Source: an uncultured Ignavibacteria bacterium
GTDB taxonomy: Bacteria; Bacteroidota; Ignavibacteria; Kapaibacteriales; Kapaibacteriaceae
Direction of reading: 5' to 3'
DNA: 39,183 nt
NCBI GenBank assembly: GCA_937870915.1
Contig: CALMZQ010000142.1
Location: forward strand, 1-39,183
A model generated the notes under the pieces. It saw only the letters and a list, made by a program, of their open reading frames with translations, did not search any database and was not told the origin of the DNA. The position numbers and the translations under genes were made by a program. Positions 37,514-39,183 of the stretch are shown here, piece after piece (the first letter of the stretch is position 1; each line of letters opens with the position of its first letter).

Positions 37514-39183
37514 TCAGATCCCGGCTGCCTTTCCTAACCCTTCGCGGATTGGGAACCAAATGGTCTGCATAATTGCCGCATCTCGTGGCAGTGTGTATCG
37601 GATCACACCATCCTTGTAGTTATCACCGTTGTTGTCGTTCTTGATCACAATCCAGTTCGCCACAAAGGACACTAGACTATTGAAGAATCCGCTTGATTTC
37701 TTCGACTTCTTATCCAGAATGGCGATCTCGAGATCGTTGAAATGGGGTTGTACAACACCCGTACACGCACGTCCACGTATCGTGTAACTGAATGCCGCGG
37801 ATGAGGCAACGCCACTCTTAATCTTCACGTTCTCTGCGATGGGCAAAAACCCGTTGAGTTCTGTAACATCAAACCGGCCCAGGGTTCCTCGTGCTGATAG
37901 CATGTAGACCGGAGCCGTGAGTGGCATTGAGAATGTTGCTTCCATGGTTGACCGATTCAAGAATGTTCCCTTTGCCCATATGGTAAGGGGCTTCTCCATT
38001 TGATCATTGGTGTTACGCAGGTTTGTTGCGAGCACTTTGATCCCCTTCCACGTGAGAGTTGCCGGATCAACACTGTGCTTCCAACGTTCACCATACCGTA
38101 TTGAAGCAGCATCAATAACCACGCTGTCCACCGCGAGTACGAATGGTATCGTTTGAGCGAGTTCATTGGGCATACGTGCCGGTCCGGACGTGGGATCAAC
38201 ACGTAGGCGTCGATTACTCAAGATGTCGAGGTTCAACTCCCCAACATTGATTTTGCGAACGTGTAGCGCCGTTTGAGCTGTTAGTGAAGAAAAGTCTATG
38301 TCCTGCAACGTGACGTGACTTCCGCGCACGCGAAAGCGGTCGCTGTTATATGCCGTGCCCTTGAAATATGTTTCATCATCATGTGTAGGGCCCAGTTCAA
38401 AGCCCCCTATTGAGAGGAGTCGAGTGCGATACGAGAACAACACCTTTGAAGCTGAATAGGTGTAGGCGGTGGGGAGATGATACTCCACGGAGTCTATTGT
38501 CAGTGCTGAATCAACATCAGAAACGGTAACGTTGAGCCCCTTTACAAGAATGAAACGGTCACTCGAATACCGACGACTCCATTCGTCCAAGCGCACCATG
38601 ACACTGGCAATGGGTTTGACCTCCGGATGGCCTGCGCGTACGCTTATCCGTCCTAGGTCCAAGGAGAATCCACGGATCCGGCCGGCATATTCTGAGCCCG
38701 GATCATCGTCCTGATTTTCAAGTGAGGCATCGACGAGTCGAACACCATCGATGGAAAGGGGCTGAACGTTCGTTGGTACAAGGCGCACAAACAGGATGTT
38801 CAGAAGCGAATCCACATTGGGAATCTTGGGTAGTCTCACCACCGCTGTGTCGGGATGGGATACAGGACCTGCCACGCGAGCATCCCACGACCGTAGTTGT
38901 ATTGCCGGTCGATCAATCGTAATTGTTCCTAACGAGAGCCCACCCCCATTGATAACATCCCACGGGAGGAGTCCGGTAACACGTAACTCCGGAAGTTCAA
39001 TGCGAAGCGTACTTCCCAAGATCTCTGAACTATCGTGATAAGTAACGCTAATCCGACGAACATGCAGGGATCCCGTATAGTAGGTATAGTCGATATCTCC
39101 AATCAAGATGTCGAGCTTTCCATCCGACGCAGTCCTAGCCTCATTCCGAACACGTGTCTGAATGTATTCAACGATGGCACTAC
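37514..39183 (-). CDS. AsmA-like periplasmic protein, paralogue B (5' end outside window)
   Basis: The frame is open to the window edge (556 codons seen). Alignment with paralogue A shows that about 35-40 N-terminal residues, including the transmembrane helix, lie outside; the ATG at 39106 is internal. Shared blocks include IPNVDS, YGERWKHSV, NWIVIKNDN and DAAIMQTIWFPIR. The C-terminus is complete. The homology runs through the whole visible length, so the pair arose by tandem duplication with considerable divergence. Its function would parallel that of paralogue A; the two may form a heterodimer or handle different lipids, which is speculation. Confidence 0.85.
   Translation of the reverse strand, partial: SAIVEYIQTRVRNEARTASDGKLDILIGDIDYTYYTGSLHVRRISVTYHDSSEILGSTLRIELPELRVTGLLPWDVINGGGLSLGTITIDRPAIQLRSWDARVAGPVSHPDTAVVRLPKIPNVDSLLNILFVRLVPTNVQPLSIDGVRLVDASLENQDDDPGSEYAGRIRGFSLDLGRISVRAGHPEVKPIASVMVRLDEWSRRYSSDRFILVKGLNVTVSDVDSALTIDSVEYHLPTAYTYSASKVLFSYRTRLLSIGGFELGPTHDDETYFKGTAYNSDRFRVRGSHVTLQDIDFSSLTAQTALHVRKINVGELNLDILSNRRLRVDPTSGPARMPNELAQTIPFVLAVDSVVIDAASIRYGERWKHSVDPATLTWKGIKVLATNLRNTNDQMEKPLTIWAKGTFLNRSTMEATFSMPLTAPVYMLSARGTLGRFDVTELNGFLPIAENVKIKSGVASSAAFSYTIRGRACTGVVQPHFNDLEIAILDKKSKKSSGFFNSLVSFVANWIVIKNDNNGDNYKDGVIRYTLPRDAAIMQTIWFPIREGLGKAAGI

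Larger units (their letters stand above)
288..38763. other. Dispersed over-represented motif AGCCCCTT (and AGCCCCCTT)
   Basis: At least 16 copies of AGCCCCTT or its complement were found by reading, starting at 552, 5864, 6826, 9358, 14139, 14616, 23702, 24637, 30442, 31591, 32607, 33514, 35201, 37985, 38535 and 38756. Six more with five Cs start at 288, 3381, 7158, 12798, 30192 and 34094. About 1.2 copies of any octamer plus complement would be expected in 39 kb at even base composition. Orientation is balanced (9 against 7 on the plus strand). None is seen between 14.6 and 23.7 kb or between 24.7 and 30.1 kb. The function is unknown. Confidence 0.8.

Overview
The window looks like a chromosomal segment from a Gram-negative member of the Bacteroidota/Chlorobi assemblage, most likely the Kapabacteria/Ignavibacteria side. 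This rests on several type IX secretion (T9SS) C-terminal sorting domains, SBBP beta-propeller proteins, 'choice-of-anchor D' (ASPM/SPD2/Hydin-like) domains, an imelysin/DUF4856/HTTM/TonB operon, an OmpA protein and AsmA-like proteins. The taxon is an inference; no rRNA or tRNA gene is visible. Coding density is very high. No gene-free stretch exceeds about 205 bp.

Layout. (1) 1-6082, minus strand: a four-gene operon-like run of a Cyc2-like haem-porin, a membrane-anchored YceI protein, a Tat/lipoprotein-type Rieske protein and a large secreted SBBP protein cut by the window edge. (2) 6243-9359, plus: a secreted SBBP/Ig/T9SS protein, convergent with a membrane fatty-acid-hydroxylase-family protein (9365-10234, minus). 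(3) 10316-14956, plus: a 1546-residue secreted VWA + beta-propeller + T9SS protein, overlapping tail-to-tail with two rhodanese genes. (4) 14943-17027, minus: a sulfur module of lipoprotein rhodanese, cytoplasmic rhodanese and sulfide:quinone oxidoreductase, with an unusual 8-bp then 7-bp tandem repeat upstream of the rhodaneses. (5) 17232-26237, plus: a translationally coupled surface operon of a 2028-residue tail-fibre/adhesin-like repeat protein, a small T9SS protein and a two-domain OmpA protein, ended by a hairpin. (6) 26361-29903, plus: a lone MORN-repeat + transglutaminase-like secreted protein. (7) 29917-35624, minus: DUF4856 lipoprotein, imelysin lipoprotein, HTTM membrane protein and FecA-like TonB receptor, each overlapping the next, behind a promoter-like element that contains a perfect palindrome. 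(8) 35711-39183, minus: two tandem AsmA-like paralogues, the upstream one cut by the window edge.

How the genes work together. The first run looks like outer-membrane to periplasm electron transfer. The SQR/rhodanese group fits sulfide oxidation with handling of sulfane sulfur. The fibre/T9SS/OmpA operon fits assembly and anchoring of a surface structure. The TonB/imelysin/HTTM/DUF4856 operon fits metal (probably iron-related) acquisition. Across all of this the octamer AGCCCCTT (and its 5-C variant) occurs far more often than expected, in both orientations and several reading frames. It is the most unusual DNA-level signal in the window.
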